Shown: positions 1 to 8,343, numbered from the stretch's first letter. The stretch: 64,000 nucleotides of DNA from Faecalicatena_A orotica (GCF_040545875.1 NZ_JBEPMR010000004.1); one strand, 5' to 3'. Made by a program: numbers and translations. Notes: generated by a model not told the origin, from the letters alone.

Positions 1-25
1 CGCTAGAAGGAATCATATGCAAGAG

Positions 26-80
26 TAAACCCTACTTATCCAAGACTAAGTCCTACATAGGATGAACAGGGTAGGATTTA
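26..80. other. Inverted repeat at the left edge, possible terminator of an upstream gene
   Basis: TAAACCCTAC at 26-35 faces GTAGGATTTA at 71-80 (one mismatch), and a small perfect hairpin, TCCTA/TAGGA, lies inside at 51-62. No gene is visible in these first 100 bases. A T-rich tail is weak, so a terminator for a gene left of the window is only one reading. Confidence 0.3.
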
Positions 81-100
81 GAAAAATAATTTACGCTGCG

Positions 101-129
101 TTGACGCATGATGTCAAAAATGATAAGAT
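101..129 (+). promoter_or_regulatory. Promoter of the RpiR-type regulator gene
   Basis: TTGACG at 101-106, a 17-base spacer, and TAAGAT at 124-129 form a good sigma-A promoter. A small dyad, TTGAC/GTCAA with 7 bases between, starts at 101 and could be an operator. The promoter covers the upstream-most ATG at 108, which argues for the later start at 165. Confidence 0.55.
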
Positions 130-164
130 TATGTAAATATATTTACAATAGGAAGGTAAAGCAA

Positions 165-1022
165 ATGTCTGACTTTTCAAAACGTATAGCCTCAGAAACA
201 CCCTCATTTACAAATTCACAGAAAAATGTGGCCGACTATATTTCAGGTCATCTGAACAAGGTCGCTTTCTATACGCTGGACGAGCTGTCTAGGAAGATCG
301 GTGTCAGTACGACTACAATCATCCGTTTTTCACGTGTTTTAGGATATGACGGCTTCTCCGAGATGCAGAAAGCAATCCAAGAAGATATCTATGCCAATTC
401 TGCCCCGAAAGCCAGACTTTCTGAAAGGCTTCCGGATACAGCGCAGCCTCCGGATAACGAGCTCCTGTCAGATTGTTTCCAGAATGATATCGAGAATATC
501 CGTCAGACTCTCGCGGCACAGAAAGGTGATGACCTTGATGCGGCAGTGGATTCGATTATTCGTGCCCGCTCCGTCTACATCCTGGGCATGAGAAGCTCCT
601 TCTCCCCCGCTTATTATATGGCCTCACGCCTCGGTGAGATCCGAAAAAATGTACACCTAATCCAGTCAGTCGGCATGATCTACCCAGAAGAAATCGTCAA
701 TGCAGGGGAAGATGATGTCTGTATTGCCTATCTTTTTCCGCGTTATTCAAAGGTCAGCTCTTCCATCATCTCATGGATGAAGAATGCCGGCAGTAAGGTG
801 ATCCTGATTACAAGCCTGAACTATCAGGCAGTGAGCGGATATGGAGATATCATTCTTCCATGTGCGATTTCCAGCCTTTCCTATAAGAATTCATTTGCTG
901 CGCCACTCTGCCTCACCAACTACCTGATAACGGCAATGGCCAGACAGAACCACAAGGAGGCTCAATCCATTCTGGAAAAGACGGAATCTATCCTGAGTCA
1001 GGGATTTTACCTCGGCCTGTAA
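165..1022 (+). CDS. RpiR/MurR-family transcriptional regulator (HTH + SIS)
   Basis: The protein (285 aa from this start) has an N-terminal HTH_6 domain (LDELSRKIGVSTTTIIRFSR, about residues 38-57) followed by a SIS sugar-isomerase-type sensing domain (about 110-260). RpiR regulators sense phosphosugars or related acids through the SIS domain. The ATG at 165 is preceded by GGAAGG at 151-156; an in-frame ATG at 108 lies inside the promoter and has no ribosome-binding site. It is convergent with the permease gene at 1091-2416. I infer that it may control the divergent catabolic cluster to its right, where two matching dyads occupy promoter spacers. That link is by proximity only, since no such dyad is seen in front of this gene. 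Confidence 0.85.
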   Translation: MSDFSKRIASETPSFTNSQKNVADYISGHLNKVAFYTLDELSRKIGVSTTTIIRFSRVLGYDGFSEMQKAIQEDIYANSAPKARLSERLPDTAQPPDNELLSDCFQNDIENIRQTLAAQKGDDLDAAVDSIIRARSVYILGMRSSFSPAYYMASRLGEIRKNVHLIQSVGMIYPEEIVNAGEDDVCIAYLFPRYSKVSSSIISWMKNAGSKVILITSLNYQAVSGYGDIILPCAISSLSYKNSFAAPLCLTNYLITAMARQNHKEAQSILEKTESILSQGFYLGL

Positions 1023-1030
1023 ATCACAGA

Positions 1031-1078
1031 AAAAAAGTCCTACAGCGCGGCATCCCAGCCATTCTGCAGGACTTTTTT
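1031..1078. terminator. Bidirectional Rho-independent terminator
   Basis: AAAAAAGTCCTACAG and CTGCAGGACTTTTTT form a near-perfect stem with A and T tracts on either side. It lies between the convergent RpiR and permease genes and can serve both. Confidence 0.85.
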
Positions 1079-1090
1079 GTATTACCTGTA

Positions 1091-2416
1091 TTATATAGAT
1101 TTCTGCATTTCACCTTCAGTCTCTGCCCCTTCATGTTTTGCAGCATAGACATAATAGAATACAATCCCGATTCCAATAATCACAATCATAGGAAGCAGCA
1201 GCTTAGGACTTCCAGCAAGAGTAACTACCAGAATAAATCCACATGAAGCGATTTCAAGGACCGGCCATATATAATACCAGATTCCCTTCATCTTAAATGC
1301 TGCTTCATCATATGCCTTTGGCAGCACCTTCTTTAATCTTACAGATACAAATGCTGAATGGATCAGGCTTACCATGACAAAAGCTGTAGCCACATCTATA
1401 TACTCCATAATAGATTCACTCATAAAGCTCAAAAGAATAGCTACGGCCACTGAAAACCAGACAGCTACGATAGGTGCATTTCTCTTCCCTGCTGTCTTCT
1501 TAAAGAGCGCGGGCATGCTTCCCTGACAGGACATGTTATGCAGCTCATGGGTCAGGCACACATACATCCCGTTCAAGGTTGAAATCGTTGCAAACATTGC
1601 CCCAAGCGTCACAAGCGCTGTGACTGCCGGCATTCCAAACTGCATGGATGCGATAGAAACCGGCGTGTCAATGCCAAGCTCTGTATAGGGCATCATACCA
1701 CATAATACTGCAGTCATTCCACAATACAGCAGTGTAACAATTACCATACATAAAAACATAGCTTTAGGCAGGTTTTTTTGTGGTTTGTGGACATTTCCGG
1801 CCCATTCTGTCATCGTATTGATTCCTACAAACCCAAAATATGCCGGAATAATCTGGCCTATAACCGGGCCCGCCCCCTTCGGGAACATTGGCGTTAGATT
1901 GCTTAGTTTCACATGAGGAATCCCCATAATAACAAATACCAGCATTGCCGCCATCAAAATAATAACAATCAGACTCTGGAACCTGGCCGCCGCTTCAAAC
2001 CCGAAAGAGTGAATGACTCCAAACAGAAGAAGTGCAATCACGGCAACCACGTAAACATTTGCCCCGGGGATATACAGTCTTACATACTTTGCAATCGTAT
2101 GCGCACAATAAGGAAGCCAGATTGCCGTCCAGATAATATAAAGCCAGCCATACATAAATGTACTTAACTTCCCGCTGGTCTTCTTTACCATCACATAGCT
2201 TGAGCCCTCCACAGGCAGTATACAGCCAATCTGTGCACTCTGGATGCAGACTGGGACCGTTAAAAGGGCACCGATTATGTATACCAGCCACACTGCAGGC
2301 CCCATTGCCTCCGCCTGATATCCGCTTGCTACAAAGGATGATGCACCGATAATAGTTCCGATCAGCATGAATGTAGCAGTCATTAAGCCAATTTTACCTT
2401 TTTCTTTATTCTCCAT
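1091..2416 (-). CDS. APC-superfamily amino-acid permease
   Basis: 441 residues, almost wholly hydrophobic, with about 12 predicted membrane helices. The N-terminal pattern GLMTATFMLIGTIIGASSF is the TM1 glycine-rich segment typical of APC amino-acid/polyamine transporters. It lies 24 bases downstream of the cyclodeaminase-like gene on the same strand, so the two form an operon. In this context it should bring in the substrate handled by the neighbouring enzymes; the substrate cannot be read from the sequence. The terminator at 1031-1078 closes the transcript. Confidence 0.85.
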   Translation of the reverse strand: MENKEKGKIGLMTATFMLIGTIIGASSFVASGYQAEAMGPAVWLVYIIGALLTVPVCIQSAQIGCILPVEGSSYVMVKKTSGKLSTFMYGWLYIIWTAIWLPYCAHTIAKYVRLYIPGANVYVVAVIALLLFGVIHSFGFEAAARFQSLIVIILMAAMLVFVIMGIPHVKLSNLTPMFPKGAGPVIGQIIPAYFGFVGINTMTEWAGNVHKPQKNLPKAMFLCMVIVTLLYCGMTAVLCGMMPYTELGIDTPVSIASMQFGMPAVTALVTLGAMFATISTLNGMYVCLTHELHNMSCQGSMPALFKKTAGKRNAPIVAVWFSVAVAILLSFMSESIMEYIDVATAFVMVSLIHSAFVSVRLKKVLPKAYDEAAFKMKGIWYYIWPVLEIASCGFILVVTLAGSPKLLLPMIVIIGIGIVFYYVYAAKHEGAETEGEMQKSI

Positions 2417-2440
2417 ATATCCTGTCCTCTCACTCTCCCA

Positions 2441-3562
2441 CTATTTTTGATAAGGATCATCCCATAAAACAAGCTTCTGCCCAATCCCCTCTTTTAATGC
2501 AGTCTGGTACAGGTCATATCCAAGTCCCACATCGAAAGTAGCCATACCACATGCAACAAATGTAACCCTCTCTTTGCTGTCTGCACGCCCTTCCTTTTCT
2601 CCCAGAATCACTTCACCGATACTCGTGGATTCAACCAGTGGGCGGATCTTTCCATCATCAATCAGAGTATAGATAGGTCCTCCGATTACGGATGCATAAG
2701 AAGCAGCCTTATCCCCAGACTCAACGGCTTCCTGCACATATGCCTCGTGCAGCCTTACATTATCATAGATCAGTTTTGTATTCATCCAGAAGGAATCGTC
2801 TGACTGCATTGGTCCTGTAATCAGCAGTGTCACGCCTTCCTGAAGCCATTCATCTTTAATATATAATGGTTTCAGACGAGATGCTGCAACCGTGATTACC
2901 TCTCCGGCCCTTACTGCTTCTTCCAAATCTGTCGTCACAATTCCATCGATTCCGAGTTCTTCCTTTGCCCATCCTAAAAACTTCTTTCCGGCTTCTTCAA
3001 AAATATCATAACATACGATTTTCTTTGCATTCGGAAGCTGAGTCAGAATAGAACGGAGGCAGGAACGGTTAATCTGCCCACAGCCTAAAACGGTTACAAC
3101 TTCTGAATCTTTTCTGGCAAGATGTCTCGCTGCAACTCCCGGTACTGCGCCTGTTCTTGCAGCACTCAACAGGTTCGCAGACATAAATGAGAGTGGTTCA
3201 CCTGTATCTTTATCATTCAAAGTTACGGTCAGCACAGATCTTGGCAGCCCCTTCTTAGGGTTCTCTGCATTGGAGCCATACCATTTATTGCCGCATACAT
3301 CAAACCGGCCTCCCAGATAAGCAGGCATTGCCACAAATCTTCTATCAGGACCGGCAACCGGCATATTCGGGAACGGGGATTCCTTCGGGAATACAATTCC
3401 CAAGCCGTGGCTGTTATGGTTGCTTCCCCCCATCAGGTAATCTCCCTTACTTAATAAAGTAAAGACTTCCTCCGCGTTATCGATACATTTTACAGCATCG
3501 AGCACTCCTGCTTTAATTGTGTCCTGTTCTGATAAATATAAGAATTCTGTTTTGTGTGACAT
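2441..3562 (-). CDS. Ornithine cyclodeaminase / mu-crystallin family NAD(P) enzyme
   Basis: 373 aa from the ATG at 3562, which has AGGAG at 3571-3575; the ORF could extend to 3619 but lacks a ribosome-binding site there. Visible family features are the GNKW segment with the substrate-binding lysine (about K93), the RTGAVPGVAARHLAR helix, and a Rossmann motif VTVLGCGQ. Members reduce or deaminate amino acids or imines (ornithine cyclodeaminase, alanine dehydrogenase, ketimine reductase). I recall close relatives being labelled 'tyramine oxidase subunit B' in databases; nothing here supports that name. It has an N-terminal insertion compared with classical cyclodeaminases. It leads the minus arm of the divergent cluster, so it probably acts on the same amino acid that the permease imports. 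Confidence 0.8.
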   Translation of the reverse strand: MSHKTEFLYLSEQDTIKAGVLDAVKCIDNAEEVFTLLSKGDYLMGGSNHNSHGLGIVFPKESPFPNMPVAGPDRRFVAMPAYLGGRFDVCGNKWYGSNAENPKKGLPRSVLTVTLNDKDTGEPLSFMSANLLSAARTGAVPGVAARHLARKDSEVVTVLGCGQINRSCLRSILTQLPNAKKIVCYDIFEEAGKKFLGWAKEELGIDGIVTTDLEEAVRAGEVITVAASRLKPLYIKDEWLQEGVTLLITGPMQSDDSFWMNTKLIYDNVRLHEAYVQEAVESGDKAASYASVIGGPIYTLIDDGKIRPLVESTSIGEVILGEKEGRADSKERVTFVACGMATFDVGLGYDLYQTALKEGIGQKLVLWDDPYQK

Positions 3563-3657
3563 GTTTTTGTCTCCTTTCATATTGAGCCTGTCGGCAAATT
3601 GCTTAGTTTTTTTCTTCACATGTGAATGTTTTTGTTTATGTTTTATTTAATACATAT

Positions 3658-3686
3658 ACCCTATCGCGTTATATCGCAATTGTCAA
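3658..3686 (-). promoter_or_regulatory. Promoter of the cyclodeaminase/permease operon with operator in the spacer
   Basis: On the minus strand TTGACA (3686-3681) is followed by a 17-base spacer and TAGGGT (3663-3658). The spacer holds TTGCGATATAACGCGA, a dyad closely matching the one in the opposite promoter at 3785-3813. A protein bound there would block RNA polymerase. Confidence 0.65.
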
Positions 3687-3784
3687 TATTATTTTCGTTT
3701 TTATTCTGTTTTTTCGTTTTTTCAGCATTATTAACTAATTCCGATTTCATTTTTTGTTAATTATGCCGTTTCTGAATTATAATA

Positions 3785-3813
3785 TTGATTTTTGCAATAT
3801 ATCGCAATATACT
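3785..3813 (+). promoter_or_regulatory. Promoter of the glycerate kinase/enolase-like/GDH operon with operator in the spacer
   Basis: TTGATT (3785-3790), a 17-base spacer and TATACT (3808-3813). The spacer contains TTGCAATATATCGCAA at 3792-3807, a 16-bp dyad with one mismatched pair that matches the operator in the divergent promoter (consensus TTGCRATATAWCGCRA). The rest of the 3563-3915 gap is AT-rich without a gene. Confidence 0.7.
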
Positions 3814-3915
3814 ATTTGTATCATTTGATACATTATCTGATACATATGAAATGCATCAAATCAGGCTGCTTCTATAAACCAACCAGCATGCAAACCTATA
3901 TAAAAGGAGGATCTT

Positions 3916-5319
3916 ATGAAGAAAATCAAGAATTACGAACAACTCACCTCACATGGCGATGTTCTATCCAGAAAAATTGTACTGGATATTACAGAACAAA
4001 CTCTTAAGAAACTGGATTCCTATGAACGCATTAAAAGTATCATGCACCTCGACGGTGACATGCTTCATATAGGAACCAAGACGTGGGACCTATCAAAAAA
4101 GAAGAACGTTTACCTGCTGGGGGCCGGAAAAGCCTGCAACCATATGGCTATGGCAGTTGATGAGGTACTCGGGAACCGGCTTACAAAGGGAATTGCAATT
4201 GTAAAAATCAAAGAAGAAACAGATCGTTTTCAAAATACGGACGTCTATGTTGGAGGTCACCCTCTCCCAAACCAGGCTGGATATGAAGCCTGCCTTAAGA
4301 TCCTCGACCTGGTAGATCAGGCAGGCCCGGACGATTTATTCATCGTTGTCATTAGCGGTGGAAGTTCCGCCCTTATGAGCTGTCCGCGTGAAGGAATCAC
4401 ACTGGAAGATGAAATTAAGACTACCGACATCATGTTGAAATCCGGGGCCGGAATCTATGAAGTAAACGCCATCCGCCGCCATATCTCTGCCCTGAATGGT
4501 GGTATGCTTGCAAAACGGATCGAATCTGTCGGTGCAGAACTCATTGGTTTCGGAATCAGCGATGCAGTCGGAACCCCTGCAACCGGCGACATTGGGATTC
4601 CTTATAAGAAGTATGCCAGCACTCCGATGGGCCCTGATAAAACAACACTCGAAGATGCACGGCGGGTTATCCGTGAATTCGACGTAGCCGATAAGCTTCC
4701 AAAGAATGTCGTGGACTATTTGATGAACGTCGGGCCAGAAGGCGAGACGCCAAAGGCTTTCCCAAATAACACCTATTTTCTTTTGAACACGCTTCCTGAT
4801 TCCTGCATTTATGCCAAAGAAATTGCAGAGGCGATGGGAATCCCAGCAATCATACTTTCCTCATTCCTAGAAGGAGAAAGTAAGGACGCCGGTACATTTT
4901 TCGCTTCTATTGCAAGAGAATCACAGGCCTACGGCAACCCAGTCCAGCCGCCGTGCGTCATTTTAAGCTCCGGTGAAACCACAACGAAGATTCTGGACAA
5001 TAAACTCATCACAGGCCACGGCGGACCCGGACAGGAACTAACTTTAAGCTTTGCCATCGCCGCGCAGAAAACCAAGGGGGCCTGCATGCTGTCCATCGAC
5101 TCCGAAGGAACAGACGGTACCACCCCCGTTGCAGGAGGCATATGCGATTCGACAAGCTACACCAATGCTGTTTCCAAAAAGATCGATGTCCACGCCGCAC
5201 TGAGGGGGCACGCCTGCTATGAAGCCCTCTCCGAGATGGAGGATGCGGTATTTACAGGCAATACCGGTACCAACCTTTGTGACTTTAATGTTCTGTATAT
5301 TCCGGAAACAAACGAATAG
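3916..5319 (+). CDS. Glycerate 2-kinase family protein (DUF4147/MOFRL), atypical
   Basis: 467 aa with an ideal AAAGGAGG upstream of ATG 3916. The N-terminal GAGKA (K72) and VVISGGSSAL (about 144-153) motifs place it in the GckA/TtuD type-II glycerate kinase family, which makes 2-phosphoglycerate from D-glycerate and ATP. The C-terminal MOFRL part is altered: the usual SGGET reads SSGETTT (351-357), and the usual GGRNQE reads GGPGQE (369-374), losing the arginine and asparagine. It starts the plus arm, 10 bases before the enolase-like gene. The order kinase then enolase copies glycerate to 2-phosphoglycerate to PEP, but both enzymes are divergent, so a related acid may be the true substrate. 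Confidence 0.8.
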   Translation: MKKIKNYEQLTSHGDVLSRKIVLDITEQTLKKLDSYERIKSIMHLDGDMLHIGTKTWDLSKKKNVYLLGAGKACNHMAMAVDEVLGNRLTKGIAIVKIKEETDRFQNTDVYVGGHPLPNQAGYEACLKILDLVDQAGPDDLFIVVISGGSSALMSCPREGITLEDEIKTTDIMLKSGAGIYEVNAIRRHISALNGGMLAKRIESVGAELIGFGISDAVGTPATGDIGIPYKKYASTPMGPDKTTLEDARRVIREFDVADKLPKNVVDYLMNVGPEGETPKAFPNNTYFLLNTLPDSCIYAKEIAEAMGIPAIILSSFLEGESKDAGTFFASIARESQAYGNPVQPPCVILSSGETTTKILDNKLITGHGGPGQELTLSFAIAAQKTKGACMLSIDSEGTDGTTPVAGGICDSTSYTNAVSKKIDVHAALRGHACYEALSEMEDAVFTGNTGTNLCDFNVLYIPETNE

Positions 5320-5329
5320 GAGGAAAACC

Positions 5330-6604
5330 ATGAAATCAATCATTAAATCCGTACATGCACGACAGATTGTAGACTGTAAATGCCGCCCGATGGTGGAGGT
5401 AGACGTCGTAACGAGCGATGGGTACACCGGCAGAGGCTGCGCCCCAACCGGGTCTTCCGTGGGAATGTCCGAATGCTGTGTCCTCAGAGACAACAACCCG
5501 GAGGAATATCATGGGCTCAGTGTACATAAGGCGGTAGACAATGTAAACAAATTTATCGCACCAGCCCTGATTGGAATGGATGTTACCGACCAGAAAGGGA
5601 TTGACGAAAAGATGATTTCTCTGGACGGCACCCCGGAAAAAAAGAACCTCGGAGGCAATGCGATTTATTCCGTCTCTATTGCCACTTTCCGGGCAGCTGC
5701 CGAAGCAGCACACCAGCCGCTCTACAACTATATCGCCGGTGGTCCGGTTAAAACAGTACCTGTGCCAAGCTTTAATGTTGTAAACGGGGGCCGCTACGCA
5801 TCACTAACACAGCCTTTCAACGAGTTCATCATCATGCCTTATGGGGCAGACACAATAGATGAGGCTGTTGAGATGGGAATTAATACATTCCAGGAACTGG
5901 AGACGGTCATTACAAAATATACCGGGAAGAAACCAGAAGTCGCCCCCTCCTATGGATATGCGGCGCCATCAGAGGATCCCGAGGTCATCCTCAACCTGAT
6001 CTCAGAAGCTATTGACCACTGTGGCTATACCGGACGGATCGGATTTGCATTCGACTGTGCTTCCAGTGAAATGTATGACCGTCATGATGACACCTATCTT
6101 TTAAAAGGGCAGAGGGTGAATTCCCGGCAATTAATTGATTATACAAAATATCTGACTGAAAAGTTTAACTTTGTATTTATAGAGGACCTTCTGGATGAAG
6201 AGGATTGGGAATCTTATCCGAAAGCACATAAAGAAATCACCCGGACTAATATCATCGGAGACGATTTTATTGTCACAAACCCCGACCGCCTCAAACGTGC
6301 ATATGAATTAGATGCATTAGATGGTTTTATCCTGAAACCCAATCAGGTAGGAACCATCACCGAGGCATTATCCGCCTACAATTATGCTATGGATCACAAT
6401 CTGCTGGCAATCCCATCCGGAAGGGCAGGCGGTGTCATTGGCGATATCGTCATGGATCTTGCCGTAGGACTTCAGGTCGGCTTTATTAAAAACGGTGCCC
6501 CGCGCTCTGGGGAGAGAATTGACAAACTGAATTTCCTCATGCGTGCCCGCGACTTAAACCCGGGCTGCAGACTTGCAGACATATCCCCTCTGCTGAAATT
6601 TTAA
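5330..6604 (+). CDS. Enolase paralogue with altered active site
   Basis: 424 aa from ATG 5330 (AGGAGG just upstream), full length for enolase. Metal ligands match enolase (D242 in FDCASSE, E285 in FIEDLL, D311 in IGDD), as do the catalytic lysines (K336 in ILKPNQ, K387 in IKNGA) and E165 (FNEF). Several active-site residues differ. The DEGG loop carrying the second catalytic acid (E211 in yeast) reads PSYGY at 206-210. The SHRSG loop reads SGRAG (363-367), losing the histidine. The NGGEHAD loop reads NGGRYAS. The metal site and base are therefore kept while residues for the leaving hydroxyl and phosphate are gone. Glycolytic enolase activity is doubtful; dehydration or racemisation of a related acid is an inference. 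It sits between the kinase and GDH genes. Confidence 0.85.
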   Translation: MKSIIKSVHARQIVDCKCRPMVEVDVVTSDGYTGRGCAPTGSSVGMSECCVLRDNNPEEYHGLSVHKAVDNVNKFIAPALIGMDVTDQKGIDEKMISLDGTPEKKNLGGNAIYSVSIATFRAAAEAAHQPLYNYIAGGPVKTVPVPSFNVVNGGRYASLTQPFNEFIIMPYGADTIDEAVEMGINTFQELETVITKYTGKKPEVAPSYGYAAPSEDPEVILNLISEAIDHCGYTGRIGFAFDCASSEMYDRHDDTYLLKGQRVNSRQLIDYTKYLTEKFNFVFIEDLLDEEDWESYPKAHKEITRTNIIGDDFIVTNPDRLKRAYELDALDGFILKPNQVGTITEALSAYNYAMDHNLLAIPSGRAGGVIGDIVMDLAVGLQVGFIKNGAPRSGERIDKLNFLMRARDLNPGCRLADISPLLKF

Positions 6605-6646
6605 ACACACACTAAAAATATAAATTCTATAAGGAAGGTAATGAAA

Positions 6647-7909
6647 ATGAGTCCAAAATATAATCCCTACGAAAATATGCTCTCTGTTGTAAGCAATGCT
6701 GCAGATATCCTTGGTTATGTGCCCAGTGATTACGAGGCAATCAAATATCCGGAACGCGAACTCAAAGTTGCCGTGCCTGTTCGCATGGATGACGGAAGCG
6801 TCAGAGTCTTTGAAGGTTTCCGCGTACAGCATTCCACGTCCCGAGGTCCCGCAAAGGGAGGTATCCGTTATCATCAGAATGTGGACCTCGACGAAGTAAA
6901 GGCTCTCGCAGCGTGGATGACTTTCAAATGTGCTGTCGTAAATATTCCTTACGGCGGCGGAAAAGGCGGAATCATTTGTGATCCAACAAAACTCTCAGAA
7001 TCAGAGCTTCGAAGCCTGACAAGACGTTTCACAGCCATGATCGCCCCCATCATCGGACCGGACCAGGATATTCCGGCACCTGATGTTGGCACAAATGCAA
7101 ACGTCATGGGCTGGATCATGGATACTTACAGCATGTTAAAGGGCCACTGCGTCCCGGGAGTTGTTACCGGGAAACCAATCGCACTCGGAGGCGCACTCGG
7201 AAGAAACGAAGCAACCGGGCGCGGCGTCATGATTACCACTTTGAATATCCTGAAGGCACACGCATTCTCTCCAGAAAATTCCACGGTTGCAATACAGGGA
7301 ATGGGAAATGTCGGAAGCGTATCCGCAAAACTTCTTTACGAACAAGGACTGAAAGTGGCCGCTGTCAGCGATGTTTCAGGCGCTCTCTACGATCCCGACG
7401 GACTCGATATCCCGTCTATCTTAGAGTACCTTTCGCAAAAGCGTGGAAACCTTCTCGAAGGATATGACGCTGGCAATGCAAAATGGATCACCAACGCAGA
7501 ATTGCTTGAGCTTCCTGTTGACGTGCTCATTCCAGCGGCACTTGAGAACCAGATTAACGCCTCCAATGCCGACAAAATTCAGGCAAAGATCATTGTAGAA
7601 GCTGCCAATGGCCCTACAACGATTGATGCTGATAAGATTCTTGACAAGAGAGGAATCGTTATCGTCCCAGATATCCTTTCTAATGCAGGAGGTGTTGTTG
7701 TTTCCTACTTTGAATGGGTTCAAAATATCCAGTCTATTTCATGGAGCGAAGAACATGTAAACGAACAATTGAAAGATATTATGGATCAGGCTTTTCAGTC
7801 CGTATGGGACATCGCAAAAGATAAAGATGTTTCCCTTCGCACCGGCGCATATCTTATTGCAGTAAAGCGTGTAGTCGACGCTAAAAATATGCGTGGAATC
7901 TGGCCTTAA
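6647..7909 (+). CDS. Glu/Leu/Phe/Val dehydrogenase
   Basis: 420 aa. The ATG at 6647 is preferred over 6641 because AAGGAAGG (6631-6638) is too close to the first. The ELFV-dehydrogenase fold is clear: KGGIRYH (K70), TFKCAV (K94), PYGGGKGG (K106, the catalytic lysine), PAPDVGTN (about 143-150) and a Rossmann domain with GMGNVGS. These enzymes interconvert an L-amino acid and its 2-oxo acid with NAD(P). As last gene of the operon it may deaminate the imported amino acid or recycle glutamate for a transaminase. The glutamate-specific label is the commonest for such sequences but is not proven here. Confidence 0.88.
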   Translation: MSPKYNPYENMLSVVSNAADILGYVPSDYEAIKYPERELKVAVPVRMDDGSVRVFEGFRVQHSTSRGPAKGGIRYHQNVDLDEVKALAAWMTFKCAVVNIPYGGGKGGIICDPTKLSESELRSLTRRFTAMIAPIIGPDQDIPAPDVGTNANVMGWIMDTYSMLKGHCVPGVVTGKPIALGGALGRNEATGRGVMITTLNILKAHAFSPENSTVAIQGMGNVGSVSAKLLYEQGLKVAAVSDVSGALYDPDGLDIPSILEYLSQKRGNLLEGYDAGNAKWITNAELLELPVDVLIPAALENQINASNADKIQAKIIVEAANGPTTIDADKILDKRGIVIVPDILSNAGGVVVSYFEWVQNIQSISWSEEHVNEQLKDIMDQAFQSVWDIAKDKDVSLRTGAYLIAVKRVVDAKNMRGIWP

Positions 7910-7912
7910 GAA

Positions 7913-7963
7913 CAAAAAAAGAGGTATGGACGCTCTCCCCTGAGAGCCCATGCCCCTTTTTCT
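7913..7963 (+). terminator. Terminator after the GDH gene
   Basis: GGTATGGACGCTCTC pairs imperfectly with GAGAGCCCATGCCCC around a short loop and is followed by TTTTT. It begins with an A-run, so it could also stop the small convergent gene at 7995-8156. Confidence 0.75.
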
Positions 7964-7994
7964 GCCAAAAACAAATCCCCACACGGGGATGACA

Positions 7995-8156
7995 TCACAA
8001 TATAATATATATGACTAACAAAGCTGCACTTATAATGATGAACGGCTTCTGAACCTTATTCGCCAATACATTCAGTTTCGGATTATTCACAAAAAACAGT
8101 ATCAGATAGATACATGAACAAATCAGCGCGACAGCCAGCACAATATTCTTAAGCAT
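7995..8156 (-). CDS. Small two-helix membrane protein (53 aa)
   Basis: An ATG at 8156 with GGGAGG 8 bases upstream opens a 53-codon frame ending in TGA at 7995. The product has two hydrophobic segments, about residues 5-22 (IVLAVALICSCIYLILFF) and 39-53 (PFIIISAALLVIYIIL), joined by a polar loop with lysines. It looks like a hairpin membrane protein, ending at the membrane. It stands alone between the GDH terminator and the AraC promoter. I do not recognise a family. Confidence 0.6.
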   Translation of the reverse strand: MLKNIVLAVALICSCIYLILFFVNNPKLNVLANKVQKPFIIISAALLVIYIIL

Positions 8157-8249
8157 TCTTTTTTCCTCCCAATTTATCTTACGTTGCTACATACCTGTAA
8201 CACATTATAATCCATTTGAACAAATAAATCCACTTATAATTTATTCCTG

Positions 8250-8278
8250 TTGACTATCCAATCCGGCAGGGATAGTAT
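8250..8278 (+). promoter_or_regulatory. Promoter of the araC-type gene, with inverted repeat
   Basis: TTGACT (8250-8255), 17-base spacer, TAGTAT (8273-8278). ACTATCC (8253-8259) and GGATAGT (8270-8276) form a perfect 7-bp inverted repeat bridging the two boxes, a plausible operator. Confidence 0.65.
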
Positions 8279-8343
8279 TTGCCTTAACAATGTAGTAAGA
8301 TATTTAACATGAGATAACAATTAGAAACAAGGAGGATAAGAGT

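Noticed and set aside
3616..3619. Earlier start for the cyclodeaminase-like gene at 3619
   Set aside because: There is no ribosome-binding site there, whereas AGGAG is well placed for ATG 3562.
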